The notes: generated by a model not told the origin, from the sequence alone. A DNA stretch of 64,000 bases from Clostridia bacterium (GCA_017409265.1 JAFQSY010000049.1:62001-126000), one strand, 5' to 3'; counted from the stretch's first letter, positions 35,545 through 44,578 are shown. A program made the numbers and translations.

Positions 35545-35592
35545 TTATTGAATATAATCTGATTTAGTTAATAATTGTTTTTGGAGGCATAT

Positions 35593-36498
35593 ATGAAGCA
35601 TTTACTCAAGCTTATGGATTTGAGCACCAATGAAATCAACGAGATTCTTAATCTTGCCGATCAGCTCAAATACGAAAAGAAAAACGGAATTGAACACCAC
35701 CATCTTAAAGGCAAAACCCTCGGTATGATTTTTGCAAAATCATCCACCAGAACAAGAGTTTCTTTTGAGGTTGGCATGTATGACCTCGGCGGTATGGCTC
35801 TTTTCCTCAGCTCACATGATATTCAGCTTGGCAGAGGAGAGCCTGTAAATGATACAGCACGAGTTCTGTCGGGTTATCTCGACGGAATCATGATAAGAAC
35901 CTTTGACCAGAGTGACGTTGAAACTCTTGCCGAGTACGGTTCAATCCCCATCATCAACGGTCTTACCGATTACTGTCATCCGTGCCAAGTGCTTGCAGAC
36001 CTCATGACAATCCGTGAGTTCAAGGGCGGTATCAAAGGCAACAAGCTTTGCTATATCGGCGACGGAAATAACATGGCAAACTCTCTCATCGTCGGCGGTA
36101 TCAAAATGGGAATGTCAGTCAGCATTGCATGCCCCGAAAACTATAAGCCTGACGCTGAAATTATGAAGTGGGCTGCTGAAAACGGCGATTTCACATGCAC
36201 ACCTGATATCCTTGAAGCTGCCAAAGGTGCAGATGTTCTTTACACCGATGTCTGGGCATCAATGGGACAGGAAAGTGAAGCCGAAGAAAGAAAGAAGATT
36301 TTCGAAGGCTATCAGATAAATGACAGCGTTATGGCTGTTGCAAATCCCGATGCAATGGTTCTTCACTGTCTCCCCGCTCACCGTGAAGAGGAAATCACCA
36401 ATAAGGTGTTTGAAGAACATGCAAAGGAAATTTTCGAAGAAGCAGAAAACAGACTTCACGCTCAGAAAGCAGTTCTCGTTAAGCTTCTCAAGGATTAA
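35593..36498 (+). CDS. argF: Ornithine carbamoyltransferase
   Basis: Transfers the carbamoyl group from carbamoyl phosphate to ornithine, making citrulline for arginine synthesis. 301 residues with the carbamoyl-phosphate site KSSTRTRVSFE (about 48-58), HPCQ (about 129), the ornithine-binding DVWASMGQE (about 222) and HCLPAHR (about 259-265); the last two tell it from aspartate carbamoyltransferase. ATG 35593 follows GGAGG with 6 bp spacing. It is 21 nt upstream of the carB-dapF fusion, whose product supplies its substrate. It could run backwards for citrulline use, but no arcC is next to it. Confidence 0.93.
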   Translation: MKHLLKLMDLSTNEINEILNLADQLKYEKKNGIEHHHLKGKTLGMIFAKSSTRTRVSFEVGMYDLGGMALFLSSHDIQLGRGEPVNDTARVLSGYLDGIMIRTFDQSDVETLAEYGSIPIINGLTDYCHPCQVLADLMTIREFKGGIKGNKLCYIGDGNNMANSLIVGGIKMGMSVSIACPENYKPDAEIMKWAAENGDFTCTPDILEAAKGADVLYTDVWASMGQESEAEERKKIFEGYQINDSVMAVANPDAMVLHCLPAHREEEITNKVFEEHAKEIFEEAENRLHAQKAVLVKLLKD

Positions 36499-36519
36499 TC
36501 AATACAAGGGGGTATTAAA

Positions 36520-39500
36520 ATGCCAATCAATAAAGATATTAAAAAAGTCATGGTTATCGGTTCCGGTCCCATCGTTATCGGACAGGCTGCCGAATTTGAC
36601 TATGCGGGAACCCAGGCATGTCGAGTTCTCAAAGATGCCGGTCTTGACGTTGTTCTTGTAAACTCAAACCCGGCAACAATCATGACCGATAAAGCTCTTG
36701 CGGATGAGATTTATCTTGAGCCGCTTACTGCTGAAACAGTTAAGAGAATCATTGAAAAAGAAAAGCCCGACAGCCTTCTTGCTGGTCTCGGCGGTCAGAC
36801 AGGTCTGACAATCGCTATGCAGCTGAGCAAAGACGGCTATCTTGACAGAATGGGTGTTAAGCTTCTCGGAACAAATGCCGAAGCCATTGATAAGGCAGAA
36901 GACAGAAAAATGTTCAGAGATACCATGGAATCAATAAATCAGCCTGTTATTCCCTCTGAAATTGCAAACGATGTTGATACTGCTCTTGAAATTGCAGAAA
37001 AAATCGGATATCCTATCATCATCCGCCCTGCATTCACCCTCGGCGGTGGCGGCGGTGGCGTTGCAAACAACGCAGAAGAGCTTGCAGTCATTGCCAAAAC
37101 AGGTCTTGACCTTTCCCCAATCACCCAGGTACTTGTTGAAAAATACATCTTTGGCTGGAAGGAAATTGAGTTTGAGACCATGCGTGACAGTGCAGGCAAC
37201 TGCATCGCAGTCTGCAGCATGGAAAACTTTGACCCCGTAGGCATTCATACAGGCGACAGTATTGTTGCCGCTCCCGCTCTTTCACTTACAGACGAAGAAT
37301 TCCAGATGCTCCGTAAAGCATCTCTTGATATTGTTGATGCACTCGGCATCATCGGCGGCTGTAACTGTCAGTTCGCTCTCGATCCCAACAGCATGGACTA
37401 CGCTGTTATCGAAGTTAATCCCAGAGTTTCACGTTCATCTGCTCTTGCAAGTAAAGCAACAGGCTACCCCATTGCAAAGGTAACTGCAATGCTTGCTCTC
37501 GGCATTACTCTTGATGAAATCAAGAACGAAGAAACAGGTCTTAACTGCGAAAAGTTTGAACCCGATGTTAAATACATCGTTGTTAAGCTTCCCAAGTGGC
37601 CTTTCGACAAATTCGTTAATGCAAGCCGTCAGCTCGGTACTCAGATGAAAGCAACCGGCGAGGTTATGTCCATCGGTCCTACATTTGAAAATGCAATCAT
37701 GAAGGCTGTAAGAGGCGCTGAAATTTCACTCGATACTCTCAACTCCGCTCCCAAAACAAAAGCTCCCCTTATAGACAGACTTAAAAACACTGATGACATG
37801 CGTCTCTTCTCTGTTTTTGAAGCAATCAAGAGCGGTATGTCAATTGAAGAAATTCACGATATTACAAAGATTACCGAATGGTTCCTTCTTAAGCTCAAGA
37901 ATCTTGCCGATTACGAAAAGGCAATTGAAAATGGCAACATGACCGTTGAGCTTTATAATCAGGGTAAACTTTACGGCTATACAGATGCTGCTCTTAAGCG
38001 TCTTTCGGGCGTCAGCGAACTGCCTGCACACAAGGAAGCATCATATAAGATTGTTGACACTTGCTCATCTAATTTCCCTGTCGCCGCTCCGTATTTCTAC
38101 TCTGTGTATGACGAGGAATGCGAAGCACGTCCCTTCCTTGAAAAAAGCGATAAGGAAAGAATCATCGTTCTCGGTTCGGGTCCCATCAGAATCGGTCAAG
38201 GTATTGAATTTGACTATTCATCGGTTCACTGTGTATGGACACTTAAAGAACTCGGCTATGAGGTTGCTATTATCAACAACAACCCAGAAACCGTTTCAAC
38301 AGACTATGACACTGCAGACAGACTCTATTTCGAGCCTCTTACTCCTGAAGATGTTATGAACATCATCAAGGTTGAGAAGCCCATTGGCGTTGTTGTTGCA
38401 TTCGGCGGTCAGACAGCTATCAAACTTACAAAGTTCCTTGACGAAAACGGAATTACAATCCTCGGCACCTCGGCTGATGGTATTGATACAGCAGAAGACA
38501 GAGAACGCTTTGATGCACTGCTTGAAAAGTTTGCAATCCGCAGACCCAAGGGCATGGGTGTTATGACAAAGCAGGAGGCTCTCAATGCTGCAAACACTCT
38601 CGGATATCCCGTTCTTCTCCGTCCCTCATATGTTATCGGCGGTCAAAATATGACAATTGCCCATGAGGATGCAGATGTTGAACGTTACATGGACATCATC
38701 CTTTCAGGCGAAATTGAAAACCCCGTTCTTGTTGATAAATACATGATGGGTACTGAACTTGAGGTTGACGTTATCTCTGATGGCAAGGATGTTCTTATCC
38801 CCGGTATTATGGAACACGTTGAGCGTGCAGGTGTTCACAGCGGCGACTCCATCGCTGTTTATCCGCCCTATAATCTCAACGATAAAATGCGCGAGAATAT
38901 TTGTGATGTTTCCGAAAAACTTGCTCTTTCTCTCGGCACAAAGGGTCTTGTTAACATTCAGTATCTGATTTATCACAACCAGCTTTATGTTATTGAAGTT
39001 AACCCCAGAGCATCAAGAACTATTCCCTATATCAGCAAGGTTACGGGTGTTCCGATGGTTGACATTGCTTCAAAGGTTATGGTTGGTCAGTCACTCAAAG
39101 ATCTCGGCTACGGTACAGGTCTTTATAAGACTCCCCCCTATTATACAGTTAAGGTTCCCGTATTCTCATTTGAAAAGCTTTCGGATGTTAACTCAATCCT
39201 CGGTCCTGAAATGAAGTCAACAGGTGAAGTTCTCGGTATCGGTAAAACTACTGCAGAGGCTCTTTATAAAGGTCTTACATCAGCAGGCTTCAAAATTCAG
39301 CTTCCCACAGCAGAAAAGAACATCGGCATTCTTTTGAGTGTTGACAGTCATGATATGCTTGACGCCGTTTCGCTTGCAAAGAAGCTTGATGACCTCAAGA
39401 TTAATATTTATGCAACAAAAGAAACAGCTGATGCTATTTCACAGCTTGGCATTGATGTTGAATATGTTAACAGCAGATATGATGATAACTCTGAAATCTA

Positions 39501-40560
39501 CAAGCTTCTTGAAAGCGGCAAGATAGACTATGTCGTTTATACGGGCGCTCTTCAGGATTCAACAATGGGCGATTACATTGCTCTTCACAGACGTGCAATC
39601 CAGCTTTCAATTGCCTGCATCACTTCTCTTGATACTGCAAACGCACTTGCGGACATCATTGCAAGCCGCTTTAATCAGCAGAATACAGAGCTTGTTGACA
39701 TCAACAATATGCGCTCCGAAAGACAGACTCTTAACTTTGTTAAGATGGATGCATCAGGCAATGACCACATTGTTATAGAAAACTTTGACAATTCAATCAC
39801 CTGCCCTGAAAGCCTCTGCGTAAGCCTTTGCGATAGAAATCACGGAGTCGGCAGCGATGGCGTTGTTCTTGTTGAAAAGTCAGATGTTGCACAGGTTAAG
39901 ATGAGAGTATTCAATCTTGACGGCAGCGAAGGCAGAATGGGCGGAAACGCAATGCGTTCGGTTGCAAAGTACGTTTATGACAAAGGCTATGTCGATACCG
40001 AAACAGTAACCATCGAAACAGCAAGCGGCGTTAAGAGCGTTGAGCTTTACACAATGAACGGCAAGGTAAGCTCTGTCTGTGCTAACATGGGCAAGGCAGA
40101 CCTTGAAAATGCCGTTACCAGCACTATCGACACAAACAAATTCATTGATTACCCTGTATCCATCAACGGTGAAGAACAGAGAATAACCTGCGTTTCAATG
40201 GGCAACCCCCACTGTGTAATCTTTGTTCCCAGAGTTGACACAATCGAGATTGAGAAGGTCGGCCCTAAGTTTGAAAAGGCTGATATTTTCGCTCACAGAG
40301 TAAACACCGAATTTGTAAGAGTTGTTAATGAAACCACACTCAAAATGAGAGTCTGGGAACGCGGCAACGGTGAAACTCTTGCCTGCGGCACAGGTGCATG
40401 CGCAGCAGTTGTTGCAGCAGTTGAAAACGGTTTCTGCAAGAAGAATACCGATATCACCGTTAAGGTACGCGGCGGTGACCTCATTGTTAATTATAGTGAT
40501 GAAGGAGTTTACCTCACAGGCTCAACTAAGCTTGTTTTTGAAGGCTCACTTGAATATTAA
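36520..40560 (+). CDS. carB: Fusion of carbamoyl-phosphate synthase large subunit with a DapF-like domain
   Basis: A single frame of 1346 residues. Residues 1-1060 are a full CarB: two ATP-grasp halves (starting VMVIGSGPIVIGQAAEFDYA and IIVLGSGPIRIGQGIEFDYS), and the C-terminal allosteric MGS-like domain (about 935-1060). After a short linker, residues 1071-1346 are a full diaminopimelate epimerase (LNFVKMDASGNDHIV, then ETLACGTGACAAVVAA near 1285-1300). No stop, frameshift or ribosome site lies at the join; ATG 39709 inside it lacks a Shine-Dalgarno. The epimerase's second catalytic Cys is present (about C1289), but the first is Gly (G1141, in EGRMGGNAMRSV). CarA is not adjacent. Strongly likely to make carbamoyl phosphate; epimerase activity is doubtful. 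Confidence 0.9.
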   Translation: MPINKDIKKVMVIGSGPIVIGQAAEFDYAGTQACRVLKDAGLDVVLVNSNPATIMTDKALADEIYLEPLTAETVKRIIEKEKPDSLLAGLGGQTGLTIAMQLSKDGYLDRMGVKLLGTNAEAIDKAEDRKMFRDTMESINQPVIPSEIANDVDTALEIAEKIGYPIIIRPAFTLGGGGGGVANNAEELAVIAKTGLDLSPITQVLVEKYIFGWKEIEFETMRDSAGNCIAVCSMENFDPVGIHTGDSIVAAPALSLTDEEFQMLRKASLDIVDALGIIGGCNCQFALDPNSMDYAVIEVNPRVSRSSALASKATGYPIAKVTAMLALGITLDEIKNEETGLNCEKFEPDVKYIVVKLPKWPFDKFVNASRQLGTQMKATGEVMSIGPTFENAIMKAVRGAEISLDTLNSAPKTKAPLIDRLKNTDDMRLFSVFEAIKSGMSIEEIHDITKITEWFLLKLKNLADYEKAIENGNMTVELYNQGKLYGYTDAALKRLSGVSELPAHKEASYKIVDTCSSNFPVAAPYFYSVYDEECEARPFLEKSDKERIIVLGSGPIRIGQGIEFDYSSVHCVWTLKELGYEVAIINNNPETVSTDYDTADRLYFEPLTPEDVMNIIKVEKPIGVVVAFGGQTAIKLTKFLDENGITILGTSADGIDTAEDRERFDALLEKFAIRRPKGMGVMTKQEALNAANTLGYPVLLRPSYVIGGQNMTIAHEDADVERYMDIILSGEIENPVLVDKYMMGTELEVDVISDGKDVLIPGIMEHVERAGVHSGDSIAVYPPYNLNDKMRENICDVSEKLALSLGTKGLVNIQYLIYHNQLYVIEVNPRASRTIPYISKVTGVPMVDIASKVMVGQSLKDLGYGTGLYKTPPYYTVKVPVFSFEKLSDVNSILGPEMKSTGEVLGIGKTTAEALYKGLTSAGFKIQLPTAEKNIGILLSVDSHDMLDAVSLAKKLDDLKINIYATKETADAISQLGIDVEYVNSRYDDNSEIYKLLESGKIDYVVYTGALQDSTMGDYIALHRRAIQLSIACITSLDTANALADIIASRFNQQNTELVDINNMRSERQTLNFVKMDASGNDHIVIENFDNSITCPESLCVSLCDRNHGVGSDGVVLVEKSDVAQVKMRVFNLDGSEGRMGGNAMRSVAKYVYDKGYVDTETVTIETASGVKSVELYTMNGKVSSVCANMGKADLENAVTSTIDTNKFIDYPVSINGEEQRITCVSMGNPHCVIFVPRVDTIEIEKVGPKFEKADIFAHRVNTEFVRVVNETTLKMRVWERGNGETLACGTGACAAVVAAVENGFCKKNTDITVKVRGGDLIVNYSDEGVYLTGSTKLVFEGSLEY

Positions 40561-40566
40561 AAAATT

Positions 40567-40598
40567 ATCGGCAGTTCAAATGAACTGCCGATTTTTTA
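40567..40598. terminator. Terminator after carB-dapF overlapping the end of the ECF gene
   Basis: Perfect 12-bp stem ATCGGCAGTTCA (40567-40578) / TGAACTGCCGAT (40581-40592), 2-nt spacer, then T-run. The opposite-strand ECF stop codon (40576-40578) and its last codons lie within the hairpin. Confidence 0.88.
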
Positions 40599-41115
40599 TA
40601 AAAATTCTTTTTTCAAATACCATTATAATTAACGGTACAACTATCAAATGACAGATAATTCCGGGAAGAGCCGTTGTAAAGGCTCCGGAAACAAACATTG
40701 AAACACTGAATTCAGATCCGCTTAAACCCGCCATGATGTATCGGGCAATTCCCCATACCATACGCCCGCCAAGCATCGAAATAATTAATCCGATATAAAT
40801 ATAAACAGGTTTCTTCGGAAGAACCTTATATAAAACACCGCAGATTAATCCGTATGCAGCAAGCTCAAACGACATCCCAACAGCTGCAGGATACATTACA
40901 GGCTTCGAAAAGATTATGCTTCTCATCAGCGGAGCAACAAAACCGATTGATGCTCCGTATTGCCATCCGCAGATAAACCCGCAAAGGAAAACGGGAATAT
41001 GCATTGGAGAAAGAGCGTTTCCGATTTGAGGTATTCCACCGGTAATAACAGGCAATACCATGCACAGCGCAAGGAACATTGCCGAAAAGGTTAAATTTTT
41101 AACTGTCCTTGACAT
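40576..41115 (-). CDS. ECF transporter S component
   Basis: Small polytopic membrane protein (179 residues, about five or six helices) that binds a vitamin or similar small molecule and docks onto an energy-coupling factor (EcfAAT) module encoded elsewhere. ALSPMHIPVFLCGFICGWQYG (about 36-56, quoted in part) fits the S-component family with PMHxPVxLCG. The substrate cannot be told; no riboswitch is seen ahead of it. It is the last gene of the minus-strand block, 28 nt after spoVM, and ends inside the carB-dapF terminator. Confidence 0.75.
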   Translation of the reverse strand: MSRTVKNLTFSAMFLALCMVLPVITGGIPQIGNALSPMHIPVFLCGFICGWQYGASIGFVAPLMRSIIFSKPVMYPAAVGMSFELAAYGLICGVLYKVLPKKPVYIYIGLIISMLGGRMVWGIARYIMAGLSGSEFSVSMFVSGAFTTALPGIICHLIVVPLIIMVFEKRIFIKNRQFI

Positions 41116-41143
41116 TTAACATTCAGCCTTTCAATTAAAAAGT

Positions 41144-41233
41144 TTATGTTACATTTTCCTGTTTTTTTATTCCAAACACCATTCTCAATATGCCTCGCAG
41201 CGCTTTAGGACTGCGAATAACAACGATTTTCAT
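41144..41233 (-). CDS. spoVM: Stage V sporulation protein M (SpoVM), 29 residues
   Basis: Tiny amphipathic helix that marks the convex outer forespore membrane and recruits the SpoIVA coat platform. Reads MKIVVIRSPKALRGILRMVF then GIKKQENVT. The pattern of charged and hydrophobic residues, the internal Pro at about position 9, and the FG-I-KK tail match clostridial SpoVM, and Bacillus SpoVM (26 residues) has the same design. AGGGAGG lies 6-8 nt before the ATG. In Bacillus subtilis spoVM also lies just downstream of prpC-prkC-rsgA, so the position supports the call. Confidence 0.85.
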   Translation of the reverse strand: MKIVVIRSPKALRGILRMVFGIKKQENVT

Positions 41234-41247
41234 CCGTGTCCTCCCTT

Positions 41248-41391
41248 TCAGTAAAATCTGCAAAGACTCAGACCGGCAAGAATCATAACTGCAGCAATTA
41301 TCAGAATTGCCAAAGTGTATGGAAAAAGCGCCGCAACAATCATTCCGACTGCAAACGCAATTAAAACAGACCCTTTAGATACATATCTCAA
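41248..41391 (-). CDS. Small hydrophobic protein upstream of spoVM
   Basis: 47 residues from TTG 41391: a basic start, then SVLIAFAVGMIVAALFPY and TLAILIIAAVMILAGLSL, i.e. one long or two short membrane helices, and a CRFY end. The frame upstream is closed by TAATGA, with no ATG, so the TTG (a GGTGA motif lies just before it) is the only credible start. It sits between rsgA and spoVM. Small hydrophobic proteins of this kind are common next to spoVM in Clostridia; I know no function. Moderately sure it is a gene because the hydrophobic pattern and tight spacing to spoVM (14 nt) are unlikely by chance. Confidence 0.55.
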   Translation of the reverse strand: MRYVSKGSVLIAFAVGMIVAALFPYTLAILIIAAVMILAGLSLCRFY

Positions 41392-41460
41392 AAAATCACC
41401 GCCCGAAGATACAGCTTGAGCCTTTGCTCATTACAGTATAATCAGCGGTGAAGTTTTTCG

Positions 41461-42351
41461 TTACTTCTTTTTAAGCTCCCATTCTTTGATGTTTTTTGCT
41501 TGCTCTATCATTGAACAGTAGCTCTCATGTCGGCTTTTAGGAATATCCCCCTCTTCAACAGCCTGAACAATTCTGCATCCTTTATCTTTTATATGCAAAC
41601 ATGTTGAAAACTTGCACTTGCCGATATAATCTTCAAATTCCTTGAAAGCATAAGGCAAGTCTTCCTTCAGAATAAGTTCTGTTTCATCAGCATCAAAAGA
41701 AGAGAATCCGGGAGTATCCGCAACATATCCGCCTTCAACCTTAAAAAGCTCGCTGTGGCGGGTTGTATGGCGGCCTCTGCCGAGCTTGTCGCTTATCTCA
41801 CCTGTCTTTAATGATAATTCGGGGTCAATTACATTAAGCAATGAAGATTTTCCGACACCCGAATTGCCACAGAATGCGCTTATATGATTTTTAAGCTCTG
41901 CTTTTACAGAGTCAACGCCTTCACCCGTTACACATGAAACCGAAAAAGCCTTGATTCCCGCTTTCTTATAAATATCAATATATTCATCAGCATTTTCAAG
42001 GTCATTCTTCGTAAAAATTACAACGGGTTCAATTCCTTTATTTACAGCAAGAGCGGTCAATCTGTCAATTATCAGAAGAACCGGTTTAGGCTCACAGACG
42101 GATGAAACGATAAACAGTCTGTCAACATTGGCAACCGGAGGTCTTTGAAGAAGAGATGACCTCTCATATATTTCATCAATTGTATTTTCGGCGTTATCAT
42201 TAACGCTGATTGAAACACGGTCACCTGCAAGCGGCTTTATTCCGGATTTTCGAAATACCCCCCTTGCCTTGCATTCATATATCTCACCGGCGGCTTCAAC
42301 ATAGTAGAAGCCGCCGATTCCTTTTATTATAATTCCGTCAAGTTTCGGCAT
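41461..42351 (-). CDS. rsgA: Ribosome small-subunit-dependent GTPase RsgA
   Basis: Circularly permuted GTPase that checks late 30S maturation. OB-fold N-terminus (about 1-70), then GTPase motifs in the permuted order G4 TKND (about 115), G1 GNSGVGKSSLLN (about 160), G2 RGRHTTRHSE and G3 DTPGFSSF (about 205), and a C-terminal zinc domain with CKFSTCLHIKDKGC. 296 residues, normal length. Its start is 4 nt after the prkC stop. Confidence 0.95.
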   Translation of the reverse strand: MPKLDGIIIKGIGGFYYVEAAGEIYECKARGVFRKSGIKPLAGDRVSISVNDNAENTIDEIYERSSLLQRPPVANVDRLFIVSSVCEPKPVLLIIDRLTALAVNKGIEPVVIFTKNDLENADEYIDIYKKAGIKAFSVSCVTGEGVDSVKAELKNHISAFCGNSGVGKSSLLNVIDPELSLKTGEISDKLGRGRHTTRHSELFKVEGGYVADTPGFSSFDADETELILKEDLPYAFKEFEDYIGKCKFSTCLHIKDKGCRIVQAVEEGDIPKSRHESYCSMIEQAKNIKEWELKKK

Positions 42352-42355
42352 TTAA

Positions 42356-44578
42356 TCAAATTCCGTCCTTCTGTCCTATAACAAGAGTAATTTCAGTATT
42401 TATATCATAAGTCTGTGTTATACCCATAATACCCGATGAGGTTGCGGAAGGTGTCTGTGAAAGAACGACACCGTTATCTGCATCTGTATATACGGTCTGA
42501 TAAGCAATATGAATATTGTTAACATTAAATCCGCTTGATCTTAACTGACTGATTGCCTGATTCATCGACATTCCGACAACAGAAGGCATCTGTCTGCGAA
42601 CACCCTGCATGGATGACTGTGTATAAGTTCCCTTTGTGACAACAGCAGGATTCTTTGTAAAATCAATGATACATGTATAATATTCTTTGTTATCAATATA
42701 AATCTTCACCGATGCATTTTCACCACTGCCTTCGATTTGGAAGGGATAAATGCTGCCATCAAGAAGCAAAGATTTACTCATGACCGACTCATTATTGACA
42801 AAAACCTCAAAACTGCCTCTTGAGCCTGATGAGGGAAGATTCATTTCAATTGTTGCAATGCTGGAAGCAGGAATACCGTTGCTGACTACGATTGCAACCT
42901 TGCTGTTAGGCATTACCTTTTCGCCTGCTTCAGGTGACTGGCTGATAATAGTACCTGCAGGCTCACTGCTGTTCTCTTCTTTAATGGTGGGATCCATTGT
43001 AAGCTGACCGGATTCAAGAAGCAGACGTGCAGTTTCAATATCCAAACCGACATTAGCAATTTGGGGAACTTCAATCAAATCCTCGCTGCTTGCATAGAAA
43101 ACAATGATTACAGAGCCGCTGTCAACCTCATCGCCTGCTTCGGGATCCGTTTTAATAACATTTCCAAAATCCTCCGTAAGACTTAACATAGGTGTAAGCT
43201 TAACGGTGAGGCCTTTATTTTTAAGAGTCTGAACTGCAAGCTCATGTCCGTAACCAACAACATCGGGAATAACAACTTTCTGTTCATTCTGAATGATTGC
43301 AAGCTGAATCACATTGTTATCTTTGGTAACCTTCTGACCGTTGTCAGGCTCCTGATCAAATACCGTTCCGTTTGCATACGCGCTGTTTGAAATAGTGCTT
43401 ATCTCAAATCGGAAATCGGAATATTCACTGTTATCCTTAATATCTGTTTCATAGTTATAACCGACAAATTTCGGAACAACAAGGGTGTTGCCTCTGAAAA
43501 CATCTGTAAAGAAATACATAAAAGCAAATGCAACAAGAGAAATTACCAAAAGACCGATAACCGCACCGATTGCAATTAATCCGCCCTTACCCTTCTTTGA
43601 ATCCTCTTCCGCATCATCATATTCCTCATAAACAGGAGACTGCGGAGCAACAGGTGTTTTAATAGCAGGCTGTGCTGGTACAGACGGCTTTTTGGAAACA
43701 AACTTTGTAGGATCTGTATCCACAAAATAATCACGCTGGAATCGAATGGTAGGATTTCTCTTAAACTCCTCAATATCAAGTAGCATTTCAGCTGCAGACT
43801 GATATCTGTCTTTTGTATTCTTCTGCATTGCGTGCATGACAATCTGCTCAAGACCGACCGGAATACTGCTGTTGATTTCTCTGGGTCGTTTGGGATCGCT
43901 CTGAAGCTGCATAAGAGCAACAGATACAGAGTTATCTGACTGGAAGGGAAGCTGACCTGTCAGCATCTCATACATAACAACACCAACAGAATATATATCT
44001 GCTCTGTCATCGGTTGTATCACCTCTCGCCTGCTCGGGGCTGATGTAATGAACAGAGCCAATTGCGCTGTCTGTCATTGTTTTAGTATCGCTGTAACTGA
44101 ATCTTGCGATTCCGAAATCAGTAACTTTAATATTACCGTTTGAAAGCAGCATTATGTTCTGGGGCTTGATATCTCTGTGAACAATACCCTTATCATGTGC
44201 ATGCTGCAAAGCACGGAGAATCTGAATTGTGAAATGAACGGTTTCTTTTATTCCGAGTCTGCCCTGCTGCTCGATATATTCCTTAAGAGTTATACCCTCA
44301 ACATGCTCCATGACAATATACTGAAGTCTGTCGCCGTAGCTGACGTTAAAAACCTTAACAATGTTCGGATGCGAAAGAACAGCAATTGCTTTTGATTCAT
44401 TCTTGAACCTGCGGCGGAACTCTTCATTTGCAAGATATTCATCCTTGAGAATTTTGACAGCAACGGTTCTGTCATCAATATTATCATAAGCCTTATAGAC
44501 AACAGCCATACCGCCTACGCCGATAACTTCCTGGATTTCATATCGTCCGTCAAGTCTTTTGCCGGTGTAATTATCCAT
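42356..44578 (-). CDS. prkC: PASTA-domain Ser/Thr protein kinase (PrkC/Stk1)
   Basis: Membrane kinase sensing peptidoglycan fragments (muropeptides), controlling cell wall metabolism and spore germination. Cytoplasmic kinase domain (1-270) with GVGGMAVVYKA (P loop), HRDIKPQN (about 131), DFGIARFS and SPEQARGD; membrane helix (about 331-355); then outside PASTA repeats: three in tandem (about 365-572), an extra beta-rich insert of about 85 residues, and a fourth PASTA (about 655-740). The cognate phosphatase gene lies 40 nt upstream and rsgA follows, the classical Firmicutes order. 740 residues. Confidence 0.95.
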   Translation of the reverse strand: MDNYTGKRLDGRYEIQEVIGVGGMAVVYKAYDNIDDRTVAVKILKDEYLANEEFRRRFKNESKAIAVLSHPNIVKVFNVSYGDRLQYIVMEHVEGITLKEYIEQQGRLGIKETVHFTIQILRALQHAHDKGIVHRDIKPQNIMLLSNGNIKVTDFGIARFSYSDTKTMTDSAIGSVHYISPEQARGDTTDDRADIYSVGVVMYEMLTGQLPFQSDNSVSVALMQLQSDPKRPREINSSIPVGLEQIVMHAMQKNTKDRYQSAAEMLLDIEEFKRNPTIRFQRDYFVDTDPTKFVSKKPSVPAQPAIKTPVAPQSPVYEEYDDAEEDSKKGKGGLIAIGAVIGLLVISLVAFAFMYFFTDVFRGNTLVVPKFVGYNYETDIKDNSEYSDFRFEISTISNSAYANGTVFDQEPDNGQKVTKDNNVIQLAIIQNEQKVVIPDVVGYGHELAVQTLKNKGLTVKLTPMLSLTEDFGNVIKTDPEAGDEVDSGSVIIVFYASSEDLIEVPQIANVGLDIETARLLLESGQLTMDPTIKEENSSEPAGTIISQSPEAGEKVMPNSKVAIVVSNGIPASSIATIEMNLPSSGSRGSFEVFVNNESVMSKSLLLDGSIYPFQIEGSGENASVKIYIDNKEYYTCIIDFTKNPAVVTKGTYTQSSMQGVRRQMPSVVGMSMNQAISQLRSSGFNVNNIHIAYQTVYTDADNGVVLSQTPSATSSGIMGITQTYDINTEITLVIGQKDGI

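Noticed and set aside
39709-40560. Separate dapF gene starting at ATG 39709
   Set aside because: No Shine-Dalgarno precedes it and the carB frame continues without a stop, so a fusion is more likely.
41116-41460. Riboswitch ahead of the ECF S component
   Set aside because: The space is filled by spoVM and a small membrane ORF; no vitamin riboswitch core (FMN, TPP, cobalamin) is recognised.
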